Shown: positions 1 through 7,690, numbered from the stretch's first letter. The stretch: 14,493 bases of DNA from an uncultured Oribacterium sp. (GCA_902485915.1 CABTMH010000037.1:1-14493), one strand, 5' to 3'. The notes: generated by a model not told the origin, from the letters alone. Numbers and translations are program-made.

Positions 1-1
1 G

Positions 2-994
2 AACATCATCCTGAAGGACCTGAACCTGAACGTCGAGAAGGGTGAGCTGGTCAGCCTTCTCGGCTCCAGCGGCTGTGGCAAGACGACGACTCTCCGGCTC
101 ATCGCCGGTTTCTCCGAGCCGATGCAGGGAGACATGCTGTTCGATGGGAAGGATTACACCCATGTGCCGCTGCATAAGCGAAACTTCGGCTTCGTCTTCC
201 AGAGCTATGCGCTGTTCCCACACATGAACATCTTCGAGAACGTCGCGTTCGGCCTGCGCCGCCGCAACATGCCGGAGGCGGAGATCCAGGAGCGCGTGAT
301 GAAGATGCTTCACACGGTCGATCTCGATGGCTTCGAGAAGCGCCTTCCGAAGGAGATGTCAGGTGGACAGCGTCAGCGTGTAGCCCTCGCCCGTGCGATG
401 GTCATCGAGCCGGATCTCATGCTCTTCGATGAGCCGCTCAGTAACCTCGATGCGAAGCTCCGCGTGCAGATGCGTGTGGAGATCCGTAAGCTGCAGCAGG
501 AGCTCGGCTTCACTGCGATCTATGTCACCCATGATCAGGAGGAGTGCTTCGCGATCAGTGATAAGGTCGCGATCATGAACCACGGCGTCATCGAGCAGCT
601 GGATCGCCCGGAGGAGATTTATGCGCATCCGAAGACCGAGTTCATCGCGCATTTCGTCGGCTTCGAGAACTTCATCGACCTGCAGCACAGCGAGGGCACG
701 AACTGGAAGGCTGCGGATGGCAGCATCCTCGAGATCGCACATCCACAGGAAGGCCGTGACACGACACGCGCCTGCATCCGTCCGGACGATATCCTCGTCG
801 CGGCAGCGGGAGAGGATGTAGCCAATGCTGTCGCCGGTAAGGTCGGCGTGCGTACCTACCTCGGCAAGCGCATGCAGTATAACGTGGAGACCGCCCTCGG
901 CGAGCTCATCGTCAACACCTCGAACGACCGTCTCTTCGACGTAGGAGAGAACGTCACGCTTTCCCTCGACGCCCAGAAGATCGTTATGGTGTGA
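2..994 (+). CDS. ABC transporter ATP-binding protein, PotA-like (5' end outside window)
   Basis: ATPase subunit of an importer of the polyamine/iron/phosphonate (PotA/FbpC) type; it would bind the cytoplasmic face of the permease and hydrolyse ATP. The frame is open from base 2, so the first residues lie upstream. Visible in order: Walker A GSSGCGKTT, Q-loop FVFQSYALF, signature MSGGQRQRVALARA, Walker B LMLFDEPLSNLD, H-loop VTHDQEE, and then a C-terminal TOBE-like region. All catalytic motifs are intact. It ends in TGA at 992-994. It is followed after 74 bp by a binding lipoprotein and then a PotC-like permease, so polyamine-type uptake is the best guess. The substrate cannot be read from the ATPase alone. 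An ATG at 122 is internal to the domain (after Walker A) and is not the start. Confidence 0.93.
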   Translation, partial: NIILKDLNLNVEKGELVSLLGSSGCGKTTTLRLIAGFSEPMQGDMLFDGKDYTHVPLHKRNFGFVFQSYALFPHMNIFENVAFGLRRRNMPEAEIQERVMKMLHTVDLDGFEKRLPKEMSGGQRQRVALARAMVIEPDLMLFDEPLSNLDAKLRVQMRVEIRKLQQELGFTAIYVTHDQEECFAISDKVAIMNHGVIEQLDRPEEIYAHPKTEFIAHFVGFENFIDLQHSEGTNWKAADGSILEIAHPQEGRDTTRACIRPDDILVAAAGEDVANAVAGKVGVRTYLGKRMQYNVETALGELIVNTSNDRLFDVGENVTLSLDAQKIVMV

Positions 995-1019
995 GCTGAC
1001 GTATATTCATTTATGGTTC

Positions 1020-1039
1020 AGCGTCGCATGCGCGACGCT
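1020..1039 (+). promoter_or_regulatory. Intercistronic stem-loop between ATPase and binding-protein genes
   Basis: AGCGTCGC (1020-1027) and GCGACGCT (1032-1039) are perfect complements around a 4-nt loop ATGC. There is no T-run, so this is more likely an mRNA processing or stability hairpin than a terminator. It sits 30 bp before the lipoprotein start. Confidence 0.55.
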
Positions 1040-1068
1040 TGACATATCATTATCTAGTGGAGGAAATT

Positions 1069-2217
1069 ATGAGAAAGACATTATCCCTTGTGCTTGCAGC
1101 TGCTATGCTGAGCACCACCATCGCTGCGTGCGGTTCATCGAACAACACCGCTGCCACCACTGCGGCTGCCGCTGCGGAGACCACAGCCGCTGCTGCCGAG
1201 ACCACCGCTGCTGCGGAAGAGGCTGCAGATGCGTCTGCTACCCAGGACTTCGCCGGCCAGACCCTGACGATTTCTACATTCTCTTTCAACGCTGAGCTTC
1301 TTCAGAAGAACGTCTATGATCCGTTCATGGAGCAGACCGGCGCGAAGATCGTCGTAGAGACCGGTAAGAACGCGGAGCGTGTAACGAAGATCGAGGAGTC
1401 TCCGGAGAACTATGATGTCGTCATCATCGGCGATTCTTTCGCAGCACAGCTTGCAAATGACGGTATCCTCGAGAGCATCGATCGCTCGAAGATTACGAAC
1501 CTCGATTCCATCTATGATGTTGCGAAGGCACCGATGGGTGAGGAGTACGGCCCTGCATACACCTTTAACCGTCTCGGTATCGTCTATGATCCGTCTATGA
1601 TCGATGTGGAGATTAAGAGCTTCGCAGATCTCTGGAATCCAGAGCTGAAGGACTGTATTGCAGTGCCGGATATCACTACCACTTCCGGTATGCTGTTCTA
1701 CTATGCAACCGCAGCTGCGTTCGGTCTGACCCCGGGTCAGGACGATGACGCCATCTTCGCAAAGCTCGAGGAGCTGAAGCCAAACGTCGTGAAGACCTGG
1801 ACCTCTGCCAACGACACCATCACCATGCTGAACCAGGGTGAGGCTTCCGTCGCTGCATTCCTCGACTACAGCTACACCGCTGCGAAGCAGGCAAACCCGG
1901 ACTATGTATGGGTAAATCCGACCGAGGGTAACTTCGCTGGATTTAACATGCTGAACATCACGAAGGGCTGCAAGAATAAGGAGCTCGCAGAGGCCTTCAT
2001 CGACTTCTACCTTTCCAAGGATGTACAGCAGGCTGAGGCACTCGACGGCGTCGATTCTCCGGTAAACACCGAGGTCGAGCTCACCGAGGAGCAGGCTGCA
2101 AACTTCACCTATGGCCAGGAGATGGTCGACAGCCTGATCCTTCCGGACTGGTCCCTCATCACAGAGAAGAAGGCAGACTGGATCAACCGCTGGAACGAGC
2201 TGTTCTCTGTTCAGTAA
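1069..2217 (+). CDS. ABC transporter substrate-binding lipoprotein, PotD-like
   Basis: Extracellular solute receptor that would deliver ligand to the adjacent permease. The ATG at 1069 is chosen because GGAGG lies 5 bases upstream; an in-frame TTG at 1039 falls in the hairpin and would place extra residues before the signal peptide. The 382-residue protein has a Lys-Arg N-terminus, a hydrophobic signal segment and a lipobox ending in Cys21 (TIAAC), so it should be lipid-anchored. Residues 25-55 are a low-complexity Ala/Thr/Glu linker with ETTAAA repeats, probably a wall-spanning spacer. The rest matches the PotD/bacterial extracellular family 1 pattern: an unknown ligand cleft, then YDVVIIGDSFAAQLANDG, a LGIVYDPS strand and a C-terminal NKELAEAFIDFYLS helix. 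Polyamine binding is inferred from family and operon; iron or phosphonate ligands are alternatives. Confidence 0.88.
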   Translation: MRKTLSLVLAAAMLSTTIAACGSSNNTAATTAAAAAETTAAAAETTAAAEEAADASATQDFAGQTLTISTFSFNAELLQKNVYDPFMEQTGAKIVVETGKNAERVTKIEESPENYDVVIIGDSFAAQLANDGILESIDRSKITNLDSIYDVAKAPMGEEYGPAYTFNRLGIVYDPSMIDVEIKSFADLWNPELKDCIAVPDITTTSGMLFYYATAAAFGLTPGQDDDAIFAKLEELKPNVVKTWTSANDTITMLNQGEASVAAFLDYSYTAAKQANPDYVWVNPTEGNFAGFNMLNITKGCKNKELAEAFIDFYLSKDVQQAEALDGVDSPVNTEVELTEEQAANFTYGQEMVDSLILPDWSLITEKKADWINRWNELFSVQ

Positions 2218-2321
2218 TCGTCGTTTAGAAGATTTTACGAAAAGCAGCTGGGTCTGCCTGTGTGAGTGAACGCTTTTTCGCGAACATGTAGCGCATGGAT
2301 AGGAGATACCTGCGTTTCACT

Positions 2322-2354
2322 GCTTCGTGGGTACGATCCGCGTGCCCACGAAGC
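2322..2354 (+). promoter_or_regulatory. Long intercistronic hairpin, 14-bp stem
   Basis: GCTTCGTGGGTACG (2322-2335) pairs with CGTGCCCACGAAGC (2341-2354) with a single T-G wobble and a 5-nt loop. A GAAAAC sequence, not a T-run, follows. It lies in the 195-bp gap between the binding-protein and permease genes. By analogy with other binding-protein operons it could protect the upstream mRNA from 3' decay, giving more receptor than permease; that role is inference. Confidence 0.6.
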
Positions 2355-2380
2355 GAAAACTGAGTAACTTTATGGTATAT

Positions 2381-2397
2381 GAGCAGCGAAGCTGCTC
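2381..2397 (+). promoter_or_regulatory. Short hairpin just upstream of permease RBS
   Basis: GAGCAGC (2381-2387) and GCTGCTC (2391-2397) are perfect complements around GAA. The stem ends three bases before the GGAGAG Shine-Dalgarno (2401-2406) of the permease gene, so it could affect ribosome access. Confidence 0.5.
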
Positions 2398-2412
2398 TGT
2401 GGAGAGAAAGAA

Positions 2413-3192
2413 ATGAAAAAGAACAAAGCCCTGCTGCTGATCACCATCCTGGTATACGTCTTTCTGATCGGACCGCTCCTCATCATCATGGCGGCCTCCT
2501 TCAGTGACACGAATTATCTGACGTTCCCAGGCAAAGGCTTTACATTAAAGTGGTATGCACAGGTTCTGACGATGAAATCCTTCATCTCCGCAGCGCAGAC
2601 CTCGGTGATCGTCGCGATCGTGTCGACCCTGCTCGCGCTGGTACTCGGACTGCCGGCAGCCTATGCGCTGAACCGCTATCAGTTCCGTGGCAAGGACGCC
2701 ATCAAGACCGTCTTCCTGTCACCTGTACTGGTTCCAGTCGTCGTACTCGGTTTCGTCATGCTCCGTTATGTTGTCAATGTGCTGAAGCTTCCGGTGATGC
2801 CGAGCCTTCTGGTCGGCCATACACTTCTCGGCATTCCGTACGTCATGCGTGTGGTAACCGCGAGCCTCGCGAACTTCGACTTCGCGATCGAGGAAGCAGC
2901 CGGCAGTCTGGGTGCGACGAAGGTATACTCCTTCTTCCATATCATCCTGCCGAACATCAAATCCGCCATCGCATCGGCCTCGATCATGGCGATGATCAAC
3001 TCCTTTAACAACGTATCGCTGTCGGCCTTCCTGACAGGACCTGGTGTCAGTGTGCTCCCGATCGAGATGATGAGCTATGTCGAGTATCACTTCGATCCGA
3101 CCATCGCCGCGCTCGCGACACTTCTGATGGTCGTCACCCTCGGCATCATGCTGGTGATCGAAAAGACCCTCGGACTGAAGTCGGTGGTATAA
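2413..3192 (+). CDS. ABC transporter permease, PotC-like
   Basis: Inner-membrane permease subunit of the polyamine-type importer, 259 residues, close to the usual PotC length. The start ATG has GGAGAG 6 bases upstream. About six hydrophobic segments are visible, the first near residues 8-29 and the last near 228-250. The ATPase-docking EAA loop begins at E160 (EEAAGSLGA) and ends in the ILPNIKSAI pattern typical of the family. These importers normally need two permeases (PotB and PotC) or a homodimer; only this one is in the window. A PotB partner may precede the ATPase gene, outside the window. It shares a direction with the two upstream genes and is probably in the same operon, despite the 195-bp gap. 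Confidence 0.9.
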   Translation: MKKNKALLLITILVYVFLIGPLLIIMAASFSDTNYLTFPGKGFTLKWYAQVLTMKSFISAAQTSVIVAIVSTLLALVLGLPAAYALNRYQFRGKDAIKTVFLSPVLVPVVVLGFVMLRYVVNVLKLPVMPSLLVGHTLLGIPYVMRVVTASLANFDFAIEEAAGSLGATKVYSFFHIILPNIKSAIASASIMAMINSFNNVSLSAFLTGPGVSVLPIEMMSYVEYHFDPTIAALATLLMVVTLGIMLVIEKTLGLKSVV

Positions 3193-3208
3193 GCGGTATA
3201 AAGAAACT

Positions 3209-3238
3209 ACCCTCGGCATCATGCTGGTGGTTGAAAAG
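3209..3238 (+). repeat. Diverged copy of the permease gene 3' end
   Basis: Bases 3209-3238 repeat 3136-3165 within the permease gene. The first 21 bases are identical, and the rest differ only at ATC versus GTT before GAAAAG. The copy reads TLGIMLVVEK and then TAG, against TLGIMLVIEK in the gene. It lies 17 bp after the permease stop. Confidence 0.75.
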
Positions 3239-3253
3239 TAGATGCAATATGGG

Positions 3254-3281
3254 TGGGTGATGGTCACATGACCATCACCCA
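3254..3281. terminator. Convergent hairpin between permease and minus-strand genes
   Basis: TGGGTGATGGTC (3254-3265) pairs perfectly with GACCATCACCCA (3270-3281) around loop ACAT. An outer ATGCAA (3242-3247) and TTGCAT (3283-3288) can extend it. Its place between convergent genes fits a bidirectional terminator, but the T-run is weak on both strands. The stop codon of the minus-strand gene lies inside the stem. Confidence 0.55.
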
Positions 3282-3578
3282 TTTGCATTCACCTGGATAG
3301 TAGACCAGGCGGAAGCTCTGCTCCAGACCGCCGAGAACGGCGGTACAGCTGAAATCCCGGCTGGGGATCCCGGCGTAGTGCTTCTCCTCGGAGGATTTCA
3401 CCTTGAGATTCTGGATATAGTATAACTCGCCGTCGTCTCCTTCGAACTTGAAGGAGAGAGGGATGATCGTGCCGGAGCTGGTAAACCAGCTTTTTACGGC
3501 GATGGGATACTGGCGGCCCTTGCGGGTGCCGCTGTCGATGTGCGGAAGCACATCACTGATAGCAGTGAAACCGGTCAT
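3264..3578 (-). CDS. Hypothetical small protein downstream of the Y-family polymerase
   Basis: I do not recognise this 104-residue protein. It has no signal peptide or membrane segment and looks like a mixed alpha/beta soluble domain (for example YPIAVKSWFTSSGTIIPLSFKFEG, read as two adjacent strands). It lies 142 bp downstream of the polymerase gene on the same strand and may be co-transcribed, which hints at a DNA-damage context; YolD-type partners of polymerases are an analogy only, and I see no YolD match. The start is uncertain: no Shine-Dalgarno precedes the ATG at 3578, and the frame stays open upstream to a TGA at 3657-3659. A good GGAAGGAGG at 3622-3630 has no start codon within reach, so the 5' end may be damaged. 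The C-terminal codons overlap the convergent hairpin. Confidence 0.5.
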   Translation of the reverse strand: MTGFTAISDVLPHIDSGTRKGRQYPIAVKSWFTSSGTIIPLSFKFEGDDGELYYIQNLKVKSSEEKHYAGIPSRDFSCTAVLGGLEQSFRLVYYPGECKWVMVM

Positions 3579-3691
3579 GTGTATGACGCAGTAGCCCGGG
3601 CCGTCGTCCGGGTGCCGCTTCCTCCTTCCTGGGGATGATATAGGCGGGGATGCTTCTCAAGTGTGTCTGGTCACGGTGGCATCCACGGTGC

Positions 3692-3720
3692 AGCGCTTTG
3701 CGATTCGCAAAGCGCTTTTT
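3692..3720 (+). terminator. Rho-independent terminator-like hairpin, plus-strand orientation
   Basis: AGCGCTTTGCG (3692-3702) and CGCAAAGCGCT (3706-3716) are perfect complements around ATT, with TTTTT following on the plus strand. It abuts the stop codon of the minus-strand polymerase gene, where only the 5' side has the A-run. It would best stop plus-strand readthrough into the polymerase gene, but may also define the end of that message. Confidence 0.65.
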
Positions 3721-5154
3721 CTATACAATCTGCTCCTGTCTGTAGTCTACCGTCCGTCGCTCGCGAGAGATGCCGCCGTTCATGTGGTCGATGGCGTACG
3801 GATCCTCGCAGCCGGGTGCAGTAACGAAGCGGGCGCGCTTGATCGCGTCGTTTCCGTAACGCGTGCGGATCTCATCGACCGCATGCTCGGCCTGGCGAAG
3901 CTTCCCATAGTCGTAGCGGTCGAAGAGGTCCACCTGTCGGCCGACGGCATGACTTACCTTACTGGTGTGGATACCCAGATGCCGGATCGGGTAGCCGGTC
4001 CAGAGCTCGTCGAAGCAGCGACAGGCAGCATCATAGATTTCCAGGGTAAGGTCCGTCGGGGAGCGGAGCTGCTTCTGGTGTCCGTAGAAGTGAAGCTCGC
4101 TGTCGCGAATGCTGATATCCACACAGCTGACACGAACCTCATCGGCGCGGATCCGCTGAGATACCGTTTCTGCGAGGGAGAGGAGATGCCAGTAGGCCTC
4201 CTGGCGCTCTGTCACATCATGGATGGTCGTGCAGGAGTTCCCATAGCCCTTCGGCGGGGCCTCCATGAGCTGTGGAATCACCGGACTGTCATCGATACCA
4301 CAGGCGAACTGTCGCACCAGAAGTCCATGCGATTTCATGCGATGATAGAGCATATCCGGCGCGAACTGCGCGAGCGCCCCGATGGTATGGATGCCGAGAC
4401 GATGCAGCTTCGGGGCCGTCGCGTAGCCGACATAGAAGAGCTCCTCCACGGGGAGCGGCCACATCTTTCGCTCGACTTCGCAGGGCCAGAGTGTATGCAC
4501 CTGATCCGGCTTCTGGAAGTCGGAGGCCATCTTCGCAAGCAGCTTGTTACTCGAGATGCCGATGTTCACCGTGAAGCCGAGCTCCTCCCGGATCCGCTCC
4601 TTCAGCTGCCATGCCAGCAGCACCGCACGATGTTCGATTTCGGTCTGCCATGCGGCGTCGATATCCGGTGGCAGTTGTATCGCATCGAAGGCCTGCATAC
4701 GATCTGCGAGAGAAGTGATCGCGGACGAATGCGGTATATTTTCTGTCGGAATCGTATGTCGAAGCAGCAGGGCCCGGTCCTGAAGCCAGGGCGTCCCGGT
4801 CATATCGAGAAAGGCTTCATCGATACTGTACTTCTCGATCGTGTCTGTATACTCCTGCAGCATCTCGATCATCGCCCGACTGGCACGGCTATAGAGGGTG
4901 TAGTTCGGTGGGACGATGACGAGATCGGGACACTTTTTTCGCGCATCTACGATCGGCTCGCCGGTTTTTATATGATATTTCTTCGCCGGAATCGACTTCG
5001 TGAGGATGATCCCGTGACGCTTACTCTGGTCGCCACCCACCGCACTCGGAATCGTGCGAAGATCGAGCGTGCCGCCGAGATGGTGGATCCGATAGCACGC
5101 CTCCCAGCTGAGAAATGCAGAATTTACATCGATATGAAAGATAATCCGTTCCAT
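3721..5154 (-). CDS. Y-family (DinB/UmuC-type) translesion DNA polymerase
   Basis: Error-prone polymerase that copies past damaged bases. The ATG at 5154 is preferred: AGAAGGG lies upstream with good spacing, the family N-terminus MERIIFHIDVNSAF begins there, and the in-frame ATG at 5253 lies upstream of the predicted transcription start. The product is 477 residues, longer than DinB (about 350) and UmuC (about 420). Metal ligands are visible as Asp9 (HIDVNSAF) and Asp112-Glu113 (YSIDEAFLDMTG). A probable steric-gate Phe is at position 14. The palm/finger pattern HGIILTKSIPAKKYHIKTGEP is intact. The C-terminal little-finger part is present but diverged, and no clear clamp-binding motif was identified. 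Transcription diverges from the CapA-like gene; see the promoter and LexA-like site entries. Whether it should be called dinB or a UvrX/UmuC relative is not decided. Confidence 0.88.
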   Translation of the reverse strand: MERIIFHIDVNSAFLSWEACYRIHHLGGTLDLRTIPSAVGGDQSKRHGIILTKSIPAKKYHIKTGEPIVDARKKCPDLVIVPPNYTLYSRASRAMIEMLQEYTDTIEKYSIDEAFLDMTGTPWLQDRALLLRHTIPTENIPHSSAITSLADRMQAFDAIQLPPDIDAAWQTEIEHRAVLLAWQLKERIREELGFTVNIGISSNKLLAKMASDFQKPDQVHTLWPCEVERKMWPLPVEELFYVGYATAPKLHRLGIHTIGALAQFAPDMLYHRMKSHGLLVRQFACGIDDSPVIPQLMEAPPKGYGNSCTTIHDVTERQEAYWHLLSLAETVSQRIRADEVRVSCVDISIRDSELHFYGHQKQLRSPTDLTLEIYDAACRCFDELWTGYPIRHLGIHTSKVSHAVGRQVDLFDRYDYGKLRQAEHAVDEIRTRYGNDAIKRARFVTAPGCEDPYAIDHMNGGISRERRTVDYRQEQIV

Positions 5155-5195
5155 AATCCGCCCTTCTGAGATGCGTGGAAAAGTATCCGAAACAC

Positions 5196-5225
5196 TTGAC
5201 AAACATCTGTTCTTTTTATTATGAT
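5196..5225 (+). promoter_or_regulatory. Sigma-A promoter for the CapA-like/YitT genes
   Basis: TTGACA (5196-5201), an 18-bp spacer and TATGAT (5220-5225). Initiation is expected near 5232, leaving about 95 nt of leader. Five bases of the -10 box are shared with the minus-strand promoter. Confidence 0.7.
5200..5213 (-). promoter_or_regulatory. Candidate LexA/DinR (SOS) operator
   Basis: Read on the minus strand the site is AGAACAGATGTTTG. It matches 12 of 14 positions of the B. subtilis SOS consensus CGAACRNRYGTTYC; only the outermost base at each end differs. It covers the -35 and spacer of the plus promoter and the initially transcribed bases of the polymerase promoter, where a repressor could block both. 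SOS control of a translesion polymerase is well known in Bacillota; occupancy here is inference. Confidence 0.55.
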
Positions 5226-5249
5226 AACCGTGAACGAAACGGATGTCAA
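5221..5249 (-). promoter_or_regulatory. Sigma-A promoter for the Y-family polymerase
   Basis: On the minus strand, TTGACA (5249-5244), a 17-bp spacer and TATCAT (5226-5221). Initiation is predicted near 5214, giving a 60-nt leader to the ATG at 5154. The -10 box overlaps that of the opposite promoter. Confidence 0.75.
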
Positions 5250-5326
5250 CCATAAAAACAACCGTATGTTCTAATTAATTTTCATGATGGGGTTCGTAGC
5301 AGGACGGAAAAGATAGAGGGAGCGAG

Positions 5327-6694
5327 ATGGATCAGGAGAATCGAAGAGCGCACGGGCGGAGCCGCAGGAAATCGGACGAACAGATGGAAAAGGGAAGCGG
5401 AACGAAGCGGTGGGTCTGGCTGTGGAGTGTCCTTCTGCTCGGCATCATCGCGACGCTGGGGGTGATTACGCTGTATCCGGATGATGGGCGACGTATGCCA
5501 TCCGATGTCGATAGTATAGGAGAAAGTCTGGCTGCTTCCGGTGAAGTCTCGGGTATGGATGGAGAAGCCGGTGCAGATGGGGCAGACTCGACAGGGAAGA
5601 AAATGGATGGGGCCGTTTCCGAGTCAGCTGAAAGCGAGCGCGCAGCGGATGACACCACGATCATGATCGAGCATTCGATGGAGGAAGATGCTGCCGGGAG
5701 CGATGGGGCTTCGGGGGATGCTGAAACAGATGGGACGGAAGCCGTGAAGGGAGCAGTGCGCCTTCTGTTTGCGGGCGATGTGTATCTCAGCGACCACGTG
5801 CTGAAAGCGTATGACGCAGCCGGCGGCATCGACGGTGTCCTGTCACAGGGCTACCAGGCGGAGATTCAGGCGGCGGATTTTTTTATGACGAATGAAGAAT
5901 TTCCGTTCAGTACGCGTGGAACGCCGGCACCGGACAAGCAGTTCACCTTTCGTGTGCATCCGGAGAAGGTGAAGCTGATGCAGGAGATGGGCATCGACCT
6001 GGTCACGCTCGCAAACAATCATGCACTTGATTATGGGCGTGACGCGATGCTCGATACGATCGACACGCTGGACCATGCGGGGATCCGTCACGTGGGTGCC
6101 GGAAAGAACCTTGCGGAGGCACGGAAGCCGGATATCATCGAGCTGAACGGGCGGACGTTTGCCTTTATCGGCGCGACGCGTGTGTATCCAGAGGCGGACT
6201 GGGCGGCGGGCACGGATTCTGCCGGCATGTTTTCAGCCTACGATGGCGGTGCACAGCTCGCGGAGGAAGTGAAGGCAGCGAAGCAGCAGGCGGACTATGT
6301 CATCGCCTATGTGCACTGGGGCATCGAGCGGGAGGAGACGCCGAACGAGGTGCAGAAGAGCATCGCACATCGACTCGTGGATGCGGGCGCGGATCTGGTG
6401 GTCGGCGCACATCCACACGTCCTGCAGGGCATCGAGTACTATCAGGGCGTGCCGATTGCGTACTCTCTCGGAAACTTCGTGTTCGGCAGCTCGATTCCGA
6501 GCACCGCACTGCTGCAGGCAGAGGTCGATGATGAGGGCATCCGGCTTCGCCTGATACCAGGTACTTCTGCCGCCGGCTATACGCGGAAGCTGGACGATGC
6601 GGAGAAGATCGCCGCCTTCTATGAGAAGATAAGCGGACTCAGCAGTGGCGTGAAGATCGACGCGGATGGGTATTTATGCTATGATGAAAGCTGA
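5327..6694 (+). CDS. CapA-family (PGA_cap) metallophosphatase-like protein, membrane-anchored
   Basis: CapA family proteins belong to the poly-gamma-glutamate capsule group with a calcineurin-like fold; many members have no proven substrate. The ATG at 5327 has AGAGGGAG upstream. The 455-residue protein has a basic N-terminus, one membrane anchor near residues 29-50 and a Gly/Asp/Ser/Glu-rich linker near 55-142. The extracellular domain starts near 143, with D151 (FAGDVYLSD), N230-N231-H232 (LANNHALDYG), H330 (YVHWGIE), H362 and H364 (GAHPHVLQG) and SLGNFVF. The metal-binding set is complete. No capB/capC-like genes are adjacent, so capsule synthesis is unlikely from context; a wall or surface phosphoesterase role is equally possible. 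It is followed after 24 bp by a YitT-type gene, probably in one operon. Confidence 0.88.
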   Translation: MDQENRRAHGRSRRKSDEQMEKGSGTKRWVWLWSVLLLGIIATLGVITLYPDDGRRMPSDVDSIGESLAASGEVSGMDGEAGADGADSTGKKMDGAVSESAESERAADDTTIMIEHSMEEDAAGSDGASGDAETDGTEAVKGAVRLLFAGDVYLSDHVLKAYDAAGGIDGVLSQGYQAEIQAADFFMTNEEFPFSTRGTPAPDKQFTFRVHPEKVKLMQEMGIDLVTLANNHALDYGRDAMLDTIDTLDHAGIRHVGAGKNLAEARKPDIIELNGRTFAFIGATRVYPEADWAAGTDSAGMFSAYDGGAQLAEEVKAAKQQADYVIAYVHWGIEREETPNEVQKSIAHRLVDAGADLVVGAHPHVLQGIEYYQGVPIAYSLGNFVFGSSIPSTALLQAEVDDEGIRLRLIPGTSAAGYTRKLDDAEKIAAFYEKISGLSSGVKIDADGYLCYDES

Positions 6695-6718
6695 TTTGTA
6701 AATCTGGGAGGACTGGTT

Positions 6719-7597
6719 ATGCTGATGAAACGAACACCGATGCGGGATTATATGCTGATTGCGCTGGGCGCGCTGCTGATGGCGATCGGCAGTAAAAACA
6801 TCTATGATCCGAATCAGTTGGTCGTCGGTGGTGTGACGGGTCTCGGCATCATCCTGCGGAGCTGGATCGGGATGCCGCTGTGGCTCAGTAACACACTGCT
6901 CAACATCCCGCTGTTTCTTGCGGCGTGGAAGTTTCTCGGTACGAAGTTTATCGGCAGAACCCTGTATGGTGCAGCGATGCTGTCCTTTTTTCTCTGGCTG
7001 CTGCCGGGCGTCAGCCTGATTCCGGATGGTGATCTGCTGCTGGCGGCTGTATTCGGCGCGATCCTTTCGGGGCTCGGCTTCGGTCTGATCCTGATCGGAC
7101 AGGCGACGACCGGCGGTACAGATATCCTGGCGGCGCTCCTGCATATTCCGCTTCCGCAGTACAGCATCCCGCAGATTCTCCAGGTCATCGACTGGGCGAT
7201 CGTCGCCATCGGTGTCGGTGCGTTCGGCGGCATCCATGCGCTGTATGCGATCATCTCTGTCTATGTCGTGACGAAGGTGTCGAACGGCTTGATGGAAGGT
7301 ATGCATTACGCGAAGGCAGTATGGATCATCACTTCGGAGCCGACGCAGATTTCAGATGCCATCCTGCAGAAGCTGGATCGTGGTGTCACTGGTGTGCATG
7401 CGATCGGGATGTACTCCGGTAAGGAAACGACGATGCTCTACAGCATCATGTCGAACCGCGAGATCACGTATCTGAAGGATCTCGTACATGAAATCGACCC
7501 GAACGCCTTCGTGATCCTCTCGGATGTCCGCGAGGTCATGGGAGAGGGCTTCTCCCGCGAGAAGCCGATACCGAAATCCGGCAGTGATTGTAACTGA
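6719..7597 (+). CDS. YitT family membrane protein (DUF161 + DUF2179)
   Basis: Integral membrane protein of unknown transport or sensing role, 292 residues, the usual length for YitT relatives. The ATG at 6719 has GGGAGGA 8 bases upstream. Hydrophobic segments fill residues 10-200, including VVGGVTGLGIIL and the repeated GGTDILAALL pattern of the family. The C-terminal cytoplasmic DUF2179 domain follows (near 222-278: GVTGVHAIGMYSGKE... ILSDVREVMGEGF). It is placed 24 bp after the CapA-like gene and probably uses the same promoter. No T-rich terminator follows; a palindromic repeat starts immediately after the stop. Confidence 0.92.
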   Translation: MLMKRTPMRDYMLIALGALLMAIGSKNIYDPNQLVVGGVTGLGIILRSWIGMPLWLSNTLLNIPLFLAAWKFLGTKFIGRTLYGAAMLSFFLWLLPGVSLIPDGDLLLAAVFGAILSGLGFGLILIGQATTGGTDILAALLHIPLPQYSIPQILQVIDWAIVAIGVGAFGGIHALYAIISVYVVTKVSNGLMEGMHYAKAVWIITSEPTQISDAILQKLDRGVTGVHAIGMYSGKETTMLYSIMSNREITYLKDLVHEIDPNAFVILSDVREVMGEGFSREKPIPKSGSDCN

Positions 7598-7690
7598 GTT
7601 ACTGTTTACACGTGTACTGATCCGGCAGGCTGCCCTCCGGCCCCCTACCTGGATCCAGTTGACGAGCGAACAGTAACTCGCGGGTCGCTG
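7598..7690 (+). repeat. Palindromic interspersed repeat, copy 1
   Basis: The ends GTTACTGTT (7598-7606) and AACAGTAAC (7669-7677) form a 9-bp terminal inverted repeat, and the shared sequence continues to CGGGTCGCTG at 7690. It starts one base after the YitT stop and lies in the same orientation as copy 2 at 8748. Relative to copy 2 it carries an extra 15 bp in the middle. It resembles a MITE- or REP-like element; no transposase is linked. Confidence 0.85.

Noticed and set aside
1141..1230. Simple repeat region as a separate feature
   Set aside because: The GCT/GCC-rich tract is the Ala/Thr/Glu linker of the lipoprotein and is in frame.
3661..5169. Plus-strand open frame of 502 codons over the polymerase gene
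   Set aside because: The minus strand encodes an intact Y-family polymerase with all metal ligands; the plus frame has no family pattern and no RBS.
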